This document shows, in pieces, positions 7,722-15,711 of a DNA stretch of 44,783 bases (position 1 is its first letter; each line of letters begins with the position of its first letter). A program made the translations under genes and the position numbers. The notes below the pieces were generated by a model that did not search any database, was not told the origin of the DNA, and saw only the letters and a list, made by a program, of their open reading frames with translations. The DNA is from an uncultured Pelosinus sp. (lineage in GTDB: Bacteria > Bacillota > Negativicutes > UMGS1260), in NCBI GenBank assembly GCA_900550105.1, contig URQW01000018.1, positions 1 to 44,783 of the forward strand, given 5' to 3'.

Positions 7722-7785
7722 GGCATAGTCAAAAACACAGTTCCTGTGGTAATCTCCACTTCCGCCAGTCCTGCATCTTTCTAAA
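7709..7785 (-). promoter_or_regulatory. ZTP (pfl-motif) riboswitch
   Basis: The minus-strand leader contains GACTGGCGGAAGTGG (7770-7756), a GTGG...CCAC hairpin, and the terminal block GCCGACCGCCTGGGCA (7724-7709). These match the ZTP riboswitch aptamer as I recall it, including the pseudoknot halves TGGCGG and CCGCCT. The class senses ZTP/ZMP, which build up when 10-formyl-THF is short. Because its 3' half overlaps the terminator stem, ligand binding should allow transcription of pflB-pflA. Confidence 0.92.
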
Positions 7786-7801
7786 TTCTGTTAACAAGCT
7801 C

Positions 7802-7830
7802 ATTATATGAGAGGAAAAGAACTTCGTCAA
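7802..7830 (-). promoter_or_regulatory. Consensus sigma-A promoter of pflB-pflA
   Basis: On the minus strand TTGACG (7830-7825) and TATAAT (7807-7802) are separated by 17 bp. Start of transcription near 7795 places the whole riboswitch in the leader. Confidence 0.88.
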
Positions 7831-7892
7831 GATAAAAAATATGGAAAAAGAAAAATTATTAAAATCAATATTATTGTTTCAAAACGAGTATT

Positions 7893-7915
7893 AACTGTTC
7901 TATTATAAAACAGTT
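7893..7915. promoter_or_regulatory. Candidate enhancer-binding site for the sigma-54 activator
   Basis: A perfect inverted repeat, AACTGTT-9 bp-AACAGTT, is centred about 86 bp upstream of the start predicted from the -24/-12 promoter. That is the usual distance for an upstream activating sequence of a sigma-54 enhancer-binding protein, one of which is encoded just after this operon. A single half-site AACTGTT also occurs at 12168-12174. Confidence 0.55.
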
Positions 7916-7963
7916 TGTTTTGCTAGTTTTCAGACAAGTCCGCTAAATCTCACCACTTCCAAA

Positions 7964-7981
7964 TTGGCATTATTCTTGCAT
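7964..7981 (+). promoter_or_regulatory. Sigma-54 (-24/-12) promoter of the uxaB-uxaA operon
   Basis: TTGGCATTATTCTTGCAT has the invariant GG (7966-7967) and GC (7978-7979) separated by exactly 10 bp, within near-consensus TTGGCA...TTGCAT. It lies 66 bp before the uxaB start codon. An overlapping TTGGCA/TATACT (18 bp) could be read as sigma-A, but the sigma-54 match is better. Confidence 0.8.
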
Positions 7982-8046
7982 TTTAAGTATACTGACTGAA
8001 ACGTAAAAAATATAAAAATTTAGTAAAAGTAAAGTGAGGGATTTTT

Positions 8047-9576
8047 GTGCAAACATTAAATCAACAGCTTCTTTCGAGTTCTTTTTCCTTCCCAAAAGAT
8101 ATTTCCTATCAGGCATTCCCAGAAAAACTACCGGAAAAAGTACTGCAGTTTGGCGAAGGAAACTTTCTGCGGGCTTTTGTTGACTGGATGTTCCACCAGA
8201 TTATCAAAGAAGGAAAATTCGCTGGCCGCATCGTTGTAGTACAGCCAATCGCCGAAGGTCTTGTTGACCGTCTGAACGAACAGGACGGGCTGTATACCCT
8301 CTTGTTACGTGGCTTAGAAAACGGAAAAGTAACGGAAAAGAAAGAAATTATGCAGGCAATTAGCCGCGGCATTAATCCTTATACGAACTGGGCTGAATAT
8401 TTAAAATGCGCCGAAAATCCCGATATGGAATATATCATTTCTAATACAACAGAAGCCGGTATCGCTTTTGACGGAAACGACAAAGCCGATATGACGCCCC
8501 CCAACTCTTACCCCGGCAAGCTGACGGCTTTCTTGTATCATCGCTATCAACATTTTAATGGCGACGCCGCCAAAGGCATGGTTATTATTCCTTGTGAACT
8601 GATTGAACGAAACGGCGATAAATTGAAAGAAACGATTTTGCAATTCGCCGATCTCTGGCAGTTGCCGAAAGAATTTAAAAACTGGATTCACGAGCACAAC
8701 TCCTTCCACAATTCCTTAGTTGACCGTGTTGTAACAGGCTATCCTCGCGATGAAGCCACTGCTTTGGAAGAAAAATTCGGCTACAAAGATAACTTAATTG
8801 ATACAGGCGAACTATTTCATCTGTGGGTTATTGAAGGTTCCCAAGAACTGGCGAAACGCCTACCCTTTACGGAAGTAGGCTTAAATGTAGTCTGGACCGA
8901 TGATATGACGCCTTACCGGACAAGAAAAGTACGCATTTTAAACGGCGCTCACACCGCCTCAATCCCTGCCGCTTTCCTCTATGGTTTAGATACAGTCGGC
9001 GAAATGATGGATCATGAAGTACTCGGCAAATATGTAAGATCTATCGTCTCTGACGAAATCATCCCCTCGATCGATCTTGATAAAGGAATGCTTACGGAGT
9101 TCGCCGATTCGGTTATGGAACGCTTCCAAAATCCCTTTATTAAACATTATCTGCTCAGCATCTTATTAAATTCTTCCTCGAAATTCAAATCCCGCGTACT
9201 TCCATCCATCTTAGAATATAACAAACTGAATCACAAGTTACCTGATATGCTGACCTTCTCCTTTGCCGCTCTAATCGCCGTATATAAAGAGGGTCACATC
9301 GAAGGATCTTCCATGAAAGCAGCTCGCGCTAAAGGCGAATTCGAAATGAAAGATGACCTGCCTGCGCTAGAATTCTTTGCCGCCACCTGGAAAGATTATG
9401 ACAACAGCGAAGCAGGCGCCAAGAAGGTCGCTGCCGCCGTTCTCGCGAATCAATCCTTATGGGGACAGGATCTAAATACAGTACCGCAGCTCACTGATAA
9501 ATTAGCTGGCTACCTGTACCAAATCACAAATGAAGGCATGCAAAAAACAGTTGCCGCCTTAGTAGGAGGAAAATAA
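8047..9576 (+). CDS. uxaB: Tagaturonate reductase (altronate oxidoreductase)
   Basis: Reduces D-tagaturonate to D-altronate with NADH in hexuronate catabolism. The 509-residue protein belongs to the mannitol dehydrogenase family; VLQFGEGNFLRAFVDWM near the N-terminus is the UxaB-type nucleotide-binding block, and RKVRILNGAHTASIPAAF is the catalytic segment shared by these polyol dehydrogenases. It is somewhat longer than E. coli UxaB, mainly at the N-terminus. Translation starts at a GTG behind GAGGG. It is the first gene after a sigma-54 promoter, and its stop overlaps the uxaA start by one base (TAATG), which indicates translational coupling. Mannonate/fructuronate specificity (UxuB) is less likely given uxaA as partner. 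Confidence 0.93.
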   Translation: MQTLNQQLLSSSFSFPKDISYQAFPEKLPEKVLQFGEGNFLRAFVDWMFHQIIKEGKFAGRIVVVQPIAEGLVDRLNEQDGLYTLLLRGLENGKVTEKKEIMQAISRGINPYTNWAEYLKCAENPDMEYIISNTTEAGIAFDGNDKADMTPPNSYPGKLTAFLYHRYQHFNGDAAKGMVIIPCELIERNGDKLKETILQFADLWQLPKEFKNWIHEHNSFHNSLVDRVVTGYPRDEATALEEKFGYKDNLIDTGELFHLWVIEGSQELAKRLPFTEVGLNVVWTDDMTPYRTRKVRILNGAHTASIPAAFLYGLDTVGEMMDHEVLGKYVRSIVSDEIIPSIDLDKGMLTEFADSVMERFQNPFIKHYLLSILLNSSSKFKSRVLPSILEYNKLNHKLPDMLTFSFAALIAVYKEGHIEGSSMKAARAKGEFEMKDDLPALEFFAATWKDYDNSEAGAKKVAAAVLANQSLWGQDLNTVPQLTDKLAGYLYQITNEGMQKTVAALVGGK

Positions 9577-11063
9577 TGCCTGTTTTGAAGATTCATGATC
9601 ACGACAATGTCGCCGTTGCTTTAGCTGATATTACTAAAGGATCGACCTTATCTGTCGGCAATGAAACCCTCACAGCGCAGGAAGATATCGCCAGAGGCCA
9701 CAAGATCGCCTTAACATCGCTACAAACGGGCGATCATGTGATCAAATACGGCTTTCCTATTGGCCACGCCACCAAACCGGTGGCCGCTGGCGAATGGCTT
9801 CACACGCATAATGTAAAGACAAACCTAGGCGAACTGCTGGAGTATTCCTATGAACCCAAACCAGCAGCTCCCCTGCCTAGCGTAAGCAAAAAAACCTTTC
9901 AAGGCTATCGTCGCGCCGACGGTCGCGTGGGCATCCGCAATGAAATCTGGATTATCCCCACAGTGAGCTGTGTCAATCGCGCCGCTCAACTTCTCGCTCG
10001 CTACGGTCAAGAAAAATGCCAAAACTTTAAAAATATTGACGGCGTTCATGAGTTCACTCATCCTCATGGCTGTTCTCAGCTTGGCAGCGATCATGAAACG
10101 ACGCAGCGGATTCTGGCTGATTTCGTAAACCACCCTAATGCTGGCGGCGTTCTCGTGCTTGGCTTGGGCTGTGAAAACAATAATATTCCTGAATTTCAAA
10201 AAGTAATCGGTGACTACGATCCTGACAGAGTAAAATTCATCATCGCTCAGGAAGTCGAAGATGAACTGGCTTCCGGCGAAGCGCTTATTGACGAACTACT
10301 AGAATATGCCGCCAAAAACGAGCGGGTAACCTGCGATGCTTCGGAACTCGTAGTCGGCTTAAAATGCGGCGGTTCTGACGGCTTCTCTGGCATTACGGCA
10401 AACCCGCTTGTCGGCTCTTTATCAGACTCCTTAATTGCCGCAGGCGGCAGTACGGTCCTGACGGAAGTTCCTGAAATGTTCGGCGCCGAAACGATTTTGA
10501 TGAATCGCGCTAAAACCAAAGAAATTTTCGAAAAAACCGTACATTTAATCAATGACTTTAAAGAATATTTTCAGTCCTACAATCAACCGATTTATGAAAA
10601 TCCATCACCAGGAAACAAAAAGGGCGGCATCTCTACCTTAGAAGAAAAATCGCTTGGCTGTACGCAAAAAGGCGGTCGTGCCACTGTCGTTGATGTCCTG
10701 AAATATGGCGATCAAGTGAAAGAAAAAGGACTAAGCCTCTTAAACGGTCCTGGTAATGACGCTGTCGCTTCCACAGTTCTCGCCGCTGCCGGCTGCCATA
10801 TTATCCTGTTCACAACAGGACGCGGCACCCCCCTTGGCACAACAGTACCGACAATGAAAATCGCCACAAATAGTCCCCTGTTCACCTATAAAGCCAACTG
10901 GATGGACTTCAATGCCGGCAAACTGCTCGAAGGTCACAGCTTACCAGAAGTAACAGAAGAGCTATTTGACGAAATATTAGCCGTCGCTTCCGGCAAGCAG
11001 ACCAAAAACGAAACGATGGGCTTTCGCGAGATTGCCATCTTCAAAAACGGCGTAACCTTATAA
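9576..11063 (+). CDS. uxaA: Altronate dehydratase
   Basis: Dehydrates D-altronate to 2-keto-3-deoxygluconate (KDG). The 495 residues comprise an N-terminal SAF domain (about 1-95; IHDHDNVAVAL and ARGHKIAL) and the large GarD/UxaA catalytic domain with GYRRADGRVGIRNE, HPHGCSQLG, LGLGCENNN and LKCGGSDGFSG, where cysteines and histidines bind the metal. Both parts are fused as in E. coli UxaA, not split. The ATG overlaps the uxaB stop. KDG would then need KdgK and KdgA, neither of which is in this window. Confidence 0.94.
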   Translation: MPVLKIHDHDNVAVALADITKGSTLSVGNETLTAQEDIARGHKIALTSLQTGDHVIKYGFPIGHATKPVAAGEWLHTHNVKTNLGELLEYSYEPKPAAPLPSVSKKTFQGYRRADGRVGIRNEIWIIPTVSCVNRAAQLLARYGQEKCQNFKNIDGVHEFTHPHGCSQLGSDHETTQRILADFVNHPNAGGVLVLGLGCENNNIPEFQKVIGDYDPDRVKFIIAQEVEDELASGEALIDELLEYAAKNERVTCDASELVVGLKCGGSDGFSGITANPLVGSLSDSLIAAGGSTVLTEVPEMFGAETILMNRAKTKEIFEKTVHLINDFKEYFQSYNQPIYENPSPGNKKGGISTLEEKSLGCTQKGGRATVVDVLKYGDQVKEKGLSLLNGPGNDAVASTVLAAAGCHIILFTTGRGTPLGTTVPTMKIATNSPLFTYKANWMDFNAGKLLEGHSLPEVTEELFDEILAVASGKQTKNETMGFREIAIFKNGVTL

Positions 11064-11072
11064 TCGTTAGTG

Positions 11073-11103
11073 AAAGCATTAGATAAAAATCAGCTAATAC
11101 TTT
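11073..11103 (+). other. Intercistronic hairpin between uxaA and the dehydrogenase
   Basis: AAAGCATTAG and CTAATACTTT pair with one C-A mismatch around an 11-nt loop. No T-tract follows, so it is not a usual terminator; it could trim or stabilise the mRNA between the genes. Confidence 0.3.
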
Positions 11104-11138
11104 GCATAAACAAAATTCAAATTTAAAGGAGCAATCAC

Positions 11139-12155
11139 ATGAAAGCAGTCTATTTAGCAGAACCAAAAAACATTAAAATCGCTACAGTGGAAAAACCAGA
11201 ACGCAAAGAAGGCCAGATTCTCATAAAAGTAAAAAGCTTCGGCATCTGCGGCTCTGATATCGGCGCCTACCTCGGCGTAAATCCGCTCGTTTCTTATCCC
11301 CGCATCATCGGCCATGAAGTAGCTGGTGAAGTCGTGGAAGTTGGCCCGGAAGAAAAAGATTTTGCCATTGGCGATCACGTCGTCTTAGAACCTTATGTAT
11401 ACTGCGGCAAATGCTATCCTTGTCAAAACAAACGGACGAACTGCTGCGAAAATTTAACGGTTCTTGGCGTTCACATTGATGGCGCTATGTCGGAATATTT
11501 CTCTCACCCGCGTCACCTGGTTCATAAAGTCCCGCAAAATATCTCCTGGGATCTCCTTGCCATGGTGGAACCTCTGACGATTTCCATGCATGCCGTACAC
11601 CGTTCTCGCGTTGTCAAAGGCGAACATGTAGCAATTATCGGCAGCGGCCCGATTGGCCTGTTAGCCGCACAATACGCTTTGAGTCTTGGCGCAATTCCTA
11701 TCGTAATTGACCCGGTAGAAGAACGCCTTGAATTCGCCAAAGGTCTTGGCGTAGTCCATGTAATTAACCCGGTCACAACGGATGCGGTAGCCAAAATTAA
11801 AGAGATCACCCATGATCGCATGGCTGAAGCAGTTATTGAAGCCTCAGGCAATGATATGGCCATCCGTAGCACCCTAGATTATGTGGCATACTCTGGCCGC
11901 ATCGCTTTTGTAGGTTGGCCGAAAAAAGAAATTTCTCTGCCAACAGCACTCTTTACGAAAAAAGAACTCGATCTCGTTGGTTCCAGAAACAGCTATCAAG
12001 AATTCCCAGAAAGCATCCGCCTCATTGCCGAAGGCAAGGTCGATGTAAAAGCCCTGATTACCAAAACAATTACTTTCGAAGAACTCCCAACGCTTGTTGA
12101 TGATATTTCCGTTCATCCTGGAAATTATTTGAAAGTAGTCGCCTTAAGCGATTAA
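11139..12155 (+). CDS. Zinc-dependent alcohol dehydrogenase, L-galactonate 5-dehydrogenase-like (LgoD/RspB type)
   Basis: A 338-residue medium-chain dehydrogenase. The catalytic zinc site is marked by C37 (ICGSD) and H59-E60 (GHE), the structural zinc by C89, C92, C95 and C103, and the NAD site by GSGPIGLL near 168-175. From memory it shares with E. coli LgoD (YjjN) and RspB the blocks SYPRIIGHE and TNCCEN...VLGVH.DG. LgoD oxidises L-galactonate to D-tagaturonate, precisely the substrate of UxaB upstream, so the three genes make a coherent path L-galactonate -> tagaturonate -> altronate -> KDG. AAAGGAG precedes the ATG. It lies 75 bp after uxaA and before a terminator. Another sugar-acid or polyol substrate is possible. 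Confidence 0.75.
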   Translation: MKAVYLAEPKNIKIATVEKPERKEGQILIKVKSFGICGSDIGAYLGVNPLVSYPRIIGHEVAGEVVEVGPEEKDFAIGDHVVLEPYVYCGKCYPCQNKRTNCCENLTVLGVHIDGAMSEYFSHPRHLVHKVPQNISWDLLAMVEPLTISMHAVHRSRVVKGEHVAIIGSGPIGLLAAQYALSLGAIPIVIDPVEERLEFAKGLGVVHVINPVTTDAVAKIKEITHDRMAEAVIEASGNDMAIRSTLDYVAYSGRIAFVGWPKKEISLPTALFTKKELDLVGSRNSYQEFPESIRLIAEGKVDVKALITKTITFEELPTLVDDISVHPGNYLKVVALSD

Positions 12156-12189
12156 TAAGTTCACCATAACTGTTTACTAATATGATCAG

Positions 12190-12231
12190 AACCTCCAGGC
12201 GCGGCTTACGGCTACGCTTGGAGGTTTTTTC
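12190..12231 (+). terminator. Intrinsic terminator of the uxaB-uxaA-dehydrogenase operon
   Basis: AACCTCCAGGCG pairs with CGCTTGGAGGTT (12 bp with one G-U) and runs into TTTTTTC. It separates the operon from the activator gene. Confidence 0.88.
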
Positions 12232-12282
12232 TTGAACGCTTTTTTGATAAAATAAGAGCAAGAAGATTACAGGAGATTTGCT

Positions 12283-14178
12283 ATGGATTATAAACTTTGT
12301 ATCATTGCCCCTTTTGCCGCCATGGCCCAGCTCGCCGAAGAAGTCATCCGAGAACATAAACAAGAATGGAACAGTACGATCCAAATCAGCCTCGGCGACT
12401 CTCTGGCCGGTGTCAGTCAAGCTCGCTTAGCCTTAGAACAGGGCGCAGAAGTCTTTATCAGTCGAGGCGGAACCGCTTTAGCGATCTCAGAACAAATCCC
12501 TACAATCCCCCTTGTTCAAATCCCCGTTACGGCTTTCGATATTCTCCGCGCCATTAAACAATCAGGCATCAGCCCTGACAAACTCGGCGTCACCGGCTTT
12601 CGCAATATCATTTATGAATGCGAAATGCTTGCTGATATTCTTGATTTTTCCGTACCGACAATCCCCCTGGATAATCGGGAAGAAACAGCGGCAAAAATCG
12701 CTTTAGCAGCCACTCAAGGCATTCTCGGTATCGTTGGTGACACGAACTCTGTCCTCTTGGCTAAAGAACTTGGTCTTGGCGGCAGCGTCATCGAATCAGG
12801 CAAAGACGCCATCTATAAAGCAATCAAAGAGGCCGAACGCGTCGCTGAGGTGCGCCGGCAGGAACAAGAACAGACCGAACTGCTTCGAACGATTGTGAAC
12901 TCTTCTACTGATGGTATTGTCGCTGTAGATCGTACAGGCCGCATAACTTTTTTCAATCCAGCTGCCTGCACCATTTTTCATACGACGCAGGCCAAAGCCA
13001 TCGGTCAAATTGTCGATGCCGTAATCCCAAATACCAGACTGCCGCTTATTCTCGCTAGCGGCGCCGCCGAAACAGGTGAAATTCAACATATCGGGCAAAA
13101 AATTTTAGCAACGAAACGCATTCCCATCAAAGTTCACCATAAGATTGTTGGCGCCATCGCCACTTTTCAGGATGTAACGAAGTTGCAGCATTTTGAACAA
13201 TCGATTCGGCAAAAGCTGCACGCGAAAGGGCTCGTAGCAAAAGTTGACTTATCGCAAATCATTGGCCAATCGAGTACGATAGCTGAAGTGAAACGACAAG
13301 TACGTCGCTACGCGCCATCGAGTTCAACCGTACTCATTACCGGCGAATCGGGCACAGGCAAGGAAATGTTCGCCCAGAGCCTCCACAAGCTTAGCTCCCG
13401 CGATAAAAAGCCCTTTGTAGCCATCAACTGCGCCGCTCTGCCGGAAACACTCCTAGAAAGCGAACTTATGGGCTACGAGGAAGGCGCGTTTACTGGCGCC
13501 AAAAAAGGCGGCAAAACAGGTCTGTTTGAATTAGCCCATGGTGGAACGCTCTTTCTCGATGAAATTGGTGAACTCCCCCTTTCCTTACAAGCAAGACTCC
13601 TTAGAGTCTTACAGGAAAAAGAAGTCATGCGCCTTGGCGGTCATGCCGTAATCCCTGTCGACATCCGCGTCATTGCCGCAACAAACCAAAACCTGCGTGA
13701 ACTAGTCGGTGAAAAAAAATTCCGCGCCGATCTTTACTATCGCCTCAATATCTTAAAGCTCTATTTACCGCCGCTGCGTTGTCGTCAGGAAGATATTCCG
13801 CTGCTCGTAGATCATTTCCTTAGCAAGCTCTGTTTCTCTATTTCTCGCCCTAAAAGTCTTAGTAAAGAAGCGCTTACTTTATTGCAGTCTCACCCTTGGC
13901 CAGGCAATATTCGCGAACTTGCCAATATCCTCGAAAGAGCTGTTCTCCTCGCCGACTCTGATGAGATTACGGCAAAAGAAATTCGTCAAACCCTAGATAC
14001 AGATCTGGAAATCTCACCATTTCAGCCAAAATCAATTGACTCCAGCGGTGGTGAACTTGACAGAGCCGAGCGTGAAATCATCGAACAGATTCTCCTCGAA
14101 GAAAATTTCAACTATACCCGGGCTGCCAAACGATTGGGAATTAGCCGTTCTACCCTTTGGCGCAAAATGCAAAAGTAG
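12283..14178 (+). CDS. PrpR-type sigma-54-dependent transcriptional activator
   Basis: A 631-residue enhancer-binding protein. Order: PrpR_N sensor domain (about 5-185), PAS domain (195-310; IVNSSTDGIVAVD), AAA+ domain (about 325-560) and Fis-type HTH (610-631; NYTRAAKRLGISRSTLW). The AAA+ part has Walker A GESGTGK (354-360), the sigma-54 contact loop GAFTGA (401-406) and Walker B GGTLFLDEIGE (420-430). It can therefore only work with RpoN. It follows the uronate operon, whose promoter is a -24/-12 element with an upstream palindrome, so it most likely activates that operon. The PrpR_N domain in the propionate regulator senses 2-methylcitrate; here a sugar acid or keto-acid intermediate is plausible. 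AGGAG precedes the ATG. Confidence 0.9.
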   Translation: MDYKLCIIAPFAAMAQLAEEVIREHKQEWNSTIQISLGDSLAGVSQARLALEQGAEVFISRGGTALAISEQIPTIPLVQIPVTAFDILRAIKQSGISPDKLGVTGFRNIIYECEMLADILDFSVPTIPLDNREETAAKIALAATQGILGIVGDTNSVLLAKELGLGGSVIESGKDAIYKAIKEAERVAEVRRQEQEQTELLRTIVNSSTDGIVAVDRTGRITFFNPAACTIFHTTQAKAIGQIVDAVIPNTRLPLILASGAAETGEIQHIGQKILATKRIPIKVHHKIVGAIATFQDVTKLQHFEQSIRQKLHAKGLVAKVDLSQIIGQSSTIAEVKRQVRRYAPSSSTVLITGESGTGKEMFAQSLHKLSSRDKKPFVAINCAALPETLLESELMGYEEGAFTGAKKGGKTGLFELAHGGTLFLDEIGELPLSLQARLLRVLQEKEVMRLGGHAVIPVDIRVIAATNQNLRELVGEKKFRADLYYRLNILKLYLPPLRCRQEDIPLLVDHFLSKLCFSISRPKSLSKEALTLLQSHPWPGNIRELANILERAVLLADSDEITAKEIRQTLDTDLEISPFQPKSIDSSGGELDRAEREIIEQILLEENFNYTRAAKRLGISRSTLWRKMQK

Positions 14179-14228
14179 CTTTTTTTATCACTTTGAGATT
14201 TTTTTCTTACACCTTATAAAAAAAGTAC

Positions 14229-14257
14229 TTGCCTTTATACCAAAAATGTACTACAGT
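14229..14257 (+). promoter_or_regulatory. Weak candidate promoter upstream of the binding-protein gene
   Basis: TTGCCT (14229-14234) and TACAGT (14252-14257) are 17 bp apart. A strong terminator lies between this and the next gene, so if real the transcript would be attenuated. Otherwise the 280 bp between the activator and the next gene hold only that terminator and no further gene. Confidence 0.3.
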
Positions 14258-14326
14258 TATTATCAAGAACATACAAAGAGATTTGTATTGTACTTCCCAA
14301 TTGCATAACGTGAGCGCTCAACGACG

Positions 14327-14369
14327 ACGCTTTTAGAAATAATTTTTTTATTTCTAAAAGCGTTTTTTT
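14327..14369 (+). terminator. Strong intrinsic terminator after the sigma-54 activator gene
   Basis: ACGCTTTTAGAAATAA (14327-14342) and TTATTTCTAAAAGCGT (14348-14363) form a perfect 16-bp stem with a 5-nt loop, followed by seven T. Confidence 0.88.
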
Positions 14370-14458
14370 GCAACTTGCGGGAGAGACCGAGTCCACGAGG
14401 TCTTCTAGTAGCTTTTATTCGCAGCTTGATTTTCATTTGAATGGGGAGGTTTTACGAA

Positions 14459-15631
14459 GTGAATAAGTATGTAAAATGGGGCTGTACCTTAATGACAGCC
14501 GTCATGACAGCAGGTCTCGTCGCTGGTTGCGGTGGCGGCGGCGCTGCCGATTCTAAAACAGTAAAATTAGGTATTGTATATGAATTAACTGGCAATACAG
14601 CCGCCTATGGTGCAGCTGCACTGAATGGCGCAAAATTAGCCGTAAAAGAAATTAATGCTAATGGCGGCGTACTAGGAAAACAAATTGAAGCCGTTGTTGG
14701 TGATAACAAAGGCGAACCTTCTGAATCAGCCAACGCCATGACCAAAGTTATTACGCAGGATAAAGTAATTGCCGTAACTGGTTTTACTACAAGTTCCAAC
14801 GGAATTGCCGCTTCTGCTGTAGCAGAAGCAAACAAAATCCCGTTCATGACAGCCAATTGCACAAACCCGAAAGTTACCGTTGATGAAAAGAGCGGTAAAG
14901 TAAAAGACTACACCTTCCGCGTTTCCTTTATCGATCCTTTCCAAGGCACAGTTGGTGCAAATTTCGCACTTAATACCTTAAAAGTTAAAAAAGTTGCTAC
15001 GCTGATCGATAACAGCAGCGACTACAGTAAAGGTCTTGCTCAGTTCTTCAAAGAAGCCTTCACTAAAGGCGGCGGCGAAGTCATTGATGAACAGGCTTAT
15101 TTGCAAAAAGACCAGGATTTCAAAACTATCTTGACCAAAATCAAAGCAGAAAATCCTGAGTTGATTTATGTTCCTGGCTACTATGATGAAGTCGGCAAGA
15201 TCATTAAACAAGCAAGAGAACTTGGCATTACCGCTCCTTTCCTCGGTGGTGACGGCTGGGATTCGGCTAAACTGGTTGAAATTGCTGGTGCGCCAAATCT
15301 AAACAACACCTTCTTCACCACTCATTATTCCGCTGAAGACTCCAGTGCAAAATCCAAAGCTTTCGTTGAAGCGTACAAAAAAGAATACAATACGATGCCT
15401 GAAGCCAACGCCGTTCTCGCTTATGATGCGGTTTACGCAATGGTTGATGCCATCAAACGGGCCAATAGCCTTGAACCAACTAAAATCAAAGACGCTCTGG
15501 CTGCTACTAAAGACTTTGAAGGCGTAACAGGCAAAATCAGCCTCAATGATAAACATGACGCTGTAAAACATGCTGTTATTGTTGAATTCAAAGATGGTAA
15601 ACAAACCTTTAAACAAAACGTTGAGCCTTAA
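14459..15631 (+). CDS. ABC-transporter substrate-binding lipoprotein, Leu/Ile/Val-binding (LivJ) type
   Basis: A 390-residue extracytoplasmic binding protein of the branched-chain amino acid (HAAT) class, periplasmic-binding-protein type I fold. A lipoprotein signal peptide ends in LVAGC with the acylated cysteine at residue 24, followed by a glycine-rich linker. The mature domain starts TVKLGIVYELTGNTAAYG and carries GVLGKQIEAVVGDNKG, both typical of LivJ proteins. Translation starts at a GTG (14459) nine bases after GGGGAGG; the frame opens earlier without an SD. No permease or ATPase gene is near, and terminators flank it on both sides, so it is an orphan that must use a transporter encoded elsewhere. 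Ligands of the class include amino acids, amides and aromatic acids; none can be chosen here. Confidence 0.9.
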   Translation: MNKYVKWGCTLMTAVMTAGLVAGCGGGGAADSKTVKLGIVYELTGNTAAYGAAALNGAKLAVKEINANGGVLGKQIEAVVGDNKGEPSESANAMTKVITQDKVIAVTGFTTSSNGIAASAVAEANKIPFMTANCTNPKVTVDEKSGKVKDYTFRVSFIDPFQGTVGANFALNTLKVKKVATLIDNSSDYSKGLAQFFKEAFTKGGGEVIDEQAYLQKDQDFKTILTKIKAENPELIYVPGYYDEVGKIIKQARELGITAPFLGGDGWDSAKLVEIAGAPNLNNTFFTTHYSAEDSSAKSKAFVEAYKKEYNTMPEANAVLAYDAVYAMVDAIKRANSLEPTKIKDALAATKDFEGVTGKISLNDKHDAVKHAVIVEFKDGKQTFKQNVEP

Positions 15632-15655
15632 GTTTTCATAAACCAATAACAAAGG

Positions 15656-15707
15656 ATCCCCTATAAAGTAGACAATGAAAAAATCTACTTTATAGGGGAT
15701 TTATTTA
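15656..15707. terminator. Terminator between convergent binding-protein and LysR genes
   Basis: ATCCCCTATAAAGTAGA (15656-15672) and TCTACTTTATAGGGGAT (15684-15700) make a perfect 17-bp stem. A T-rich tail follows on the plus strand, and the other strand has a short T-containing tail, so it may serve both genes. Confidence 0.8.
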
Positions 15708-15711
15708 TGTA

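Noticed and set aside
7964..7993. Sigma-A promoter TTGGCA-18-TATACT for uxaB
   Set aside because: Possible, but the exact GG-N10-GC element at the same place, the upstream palindrome and the adjacent sigma-54 activator explain the region better.
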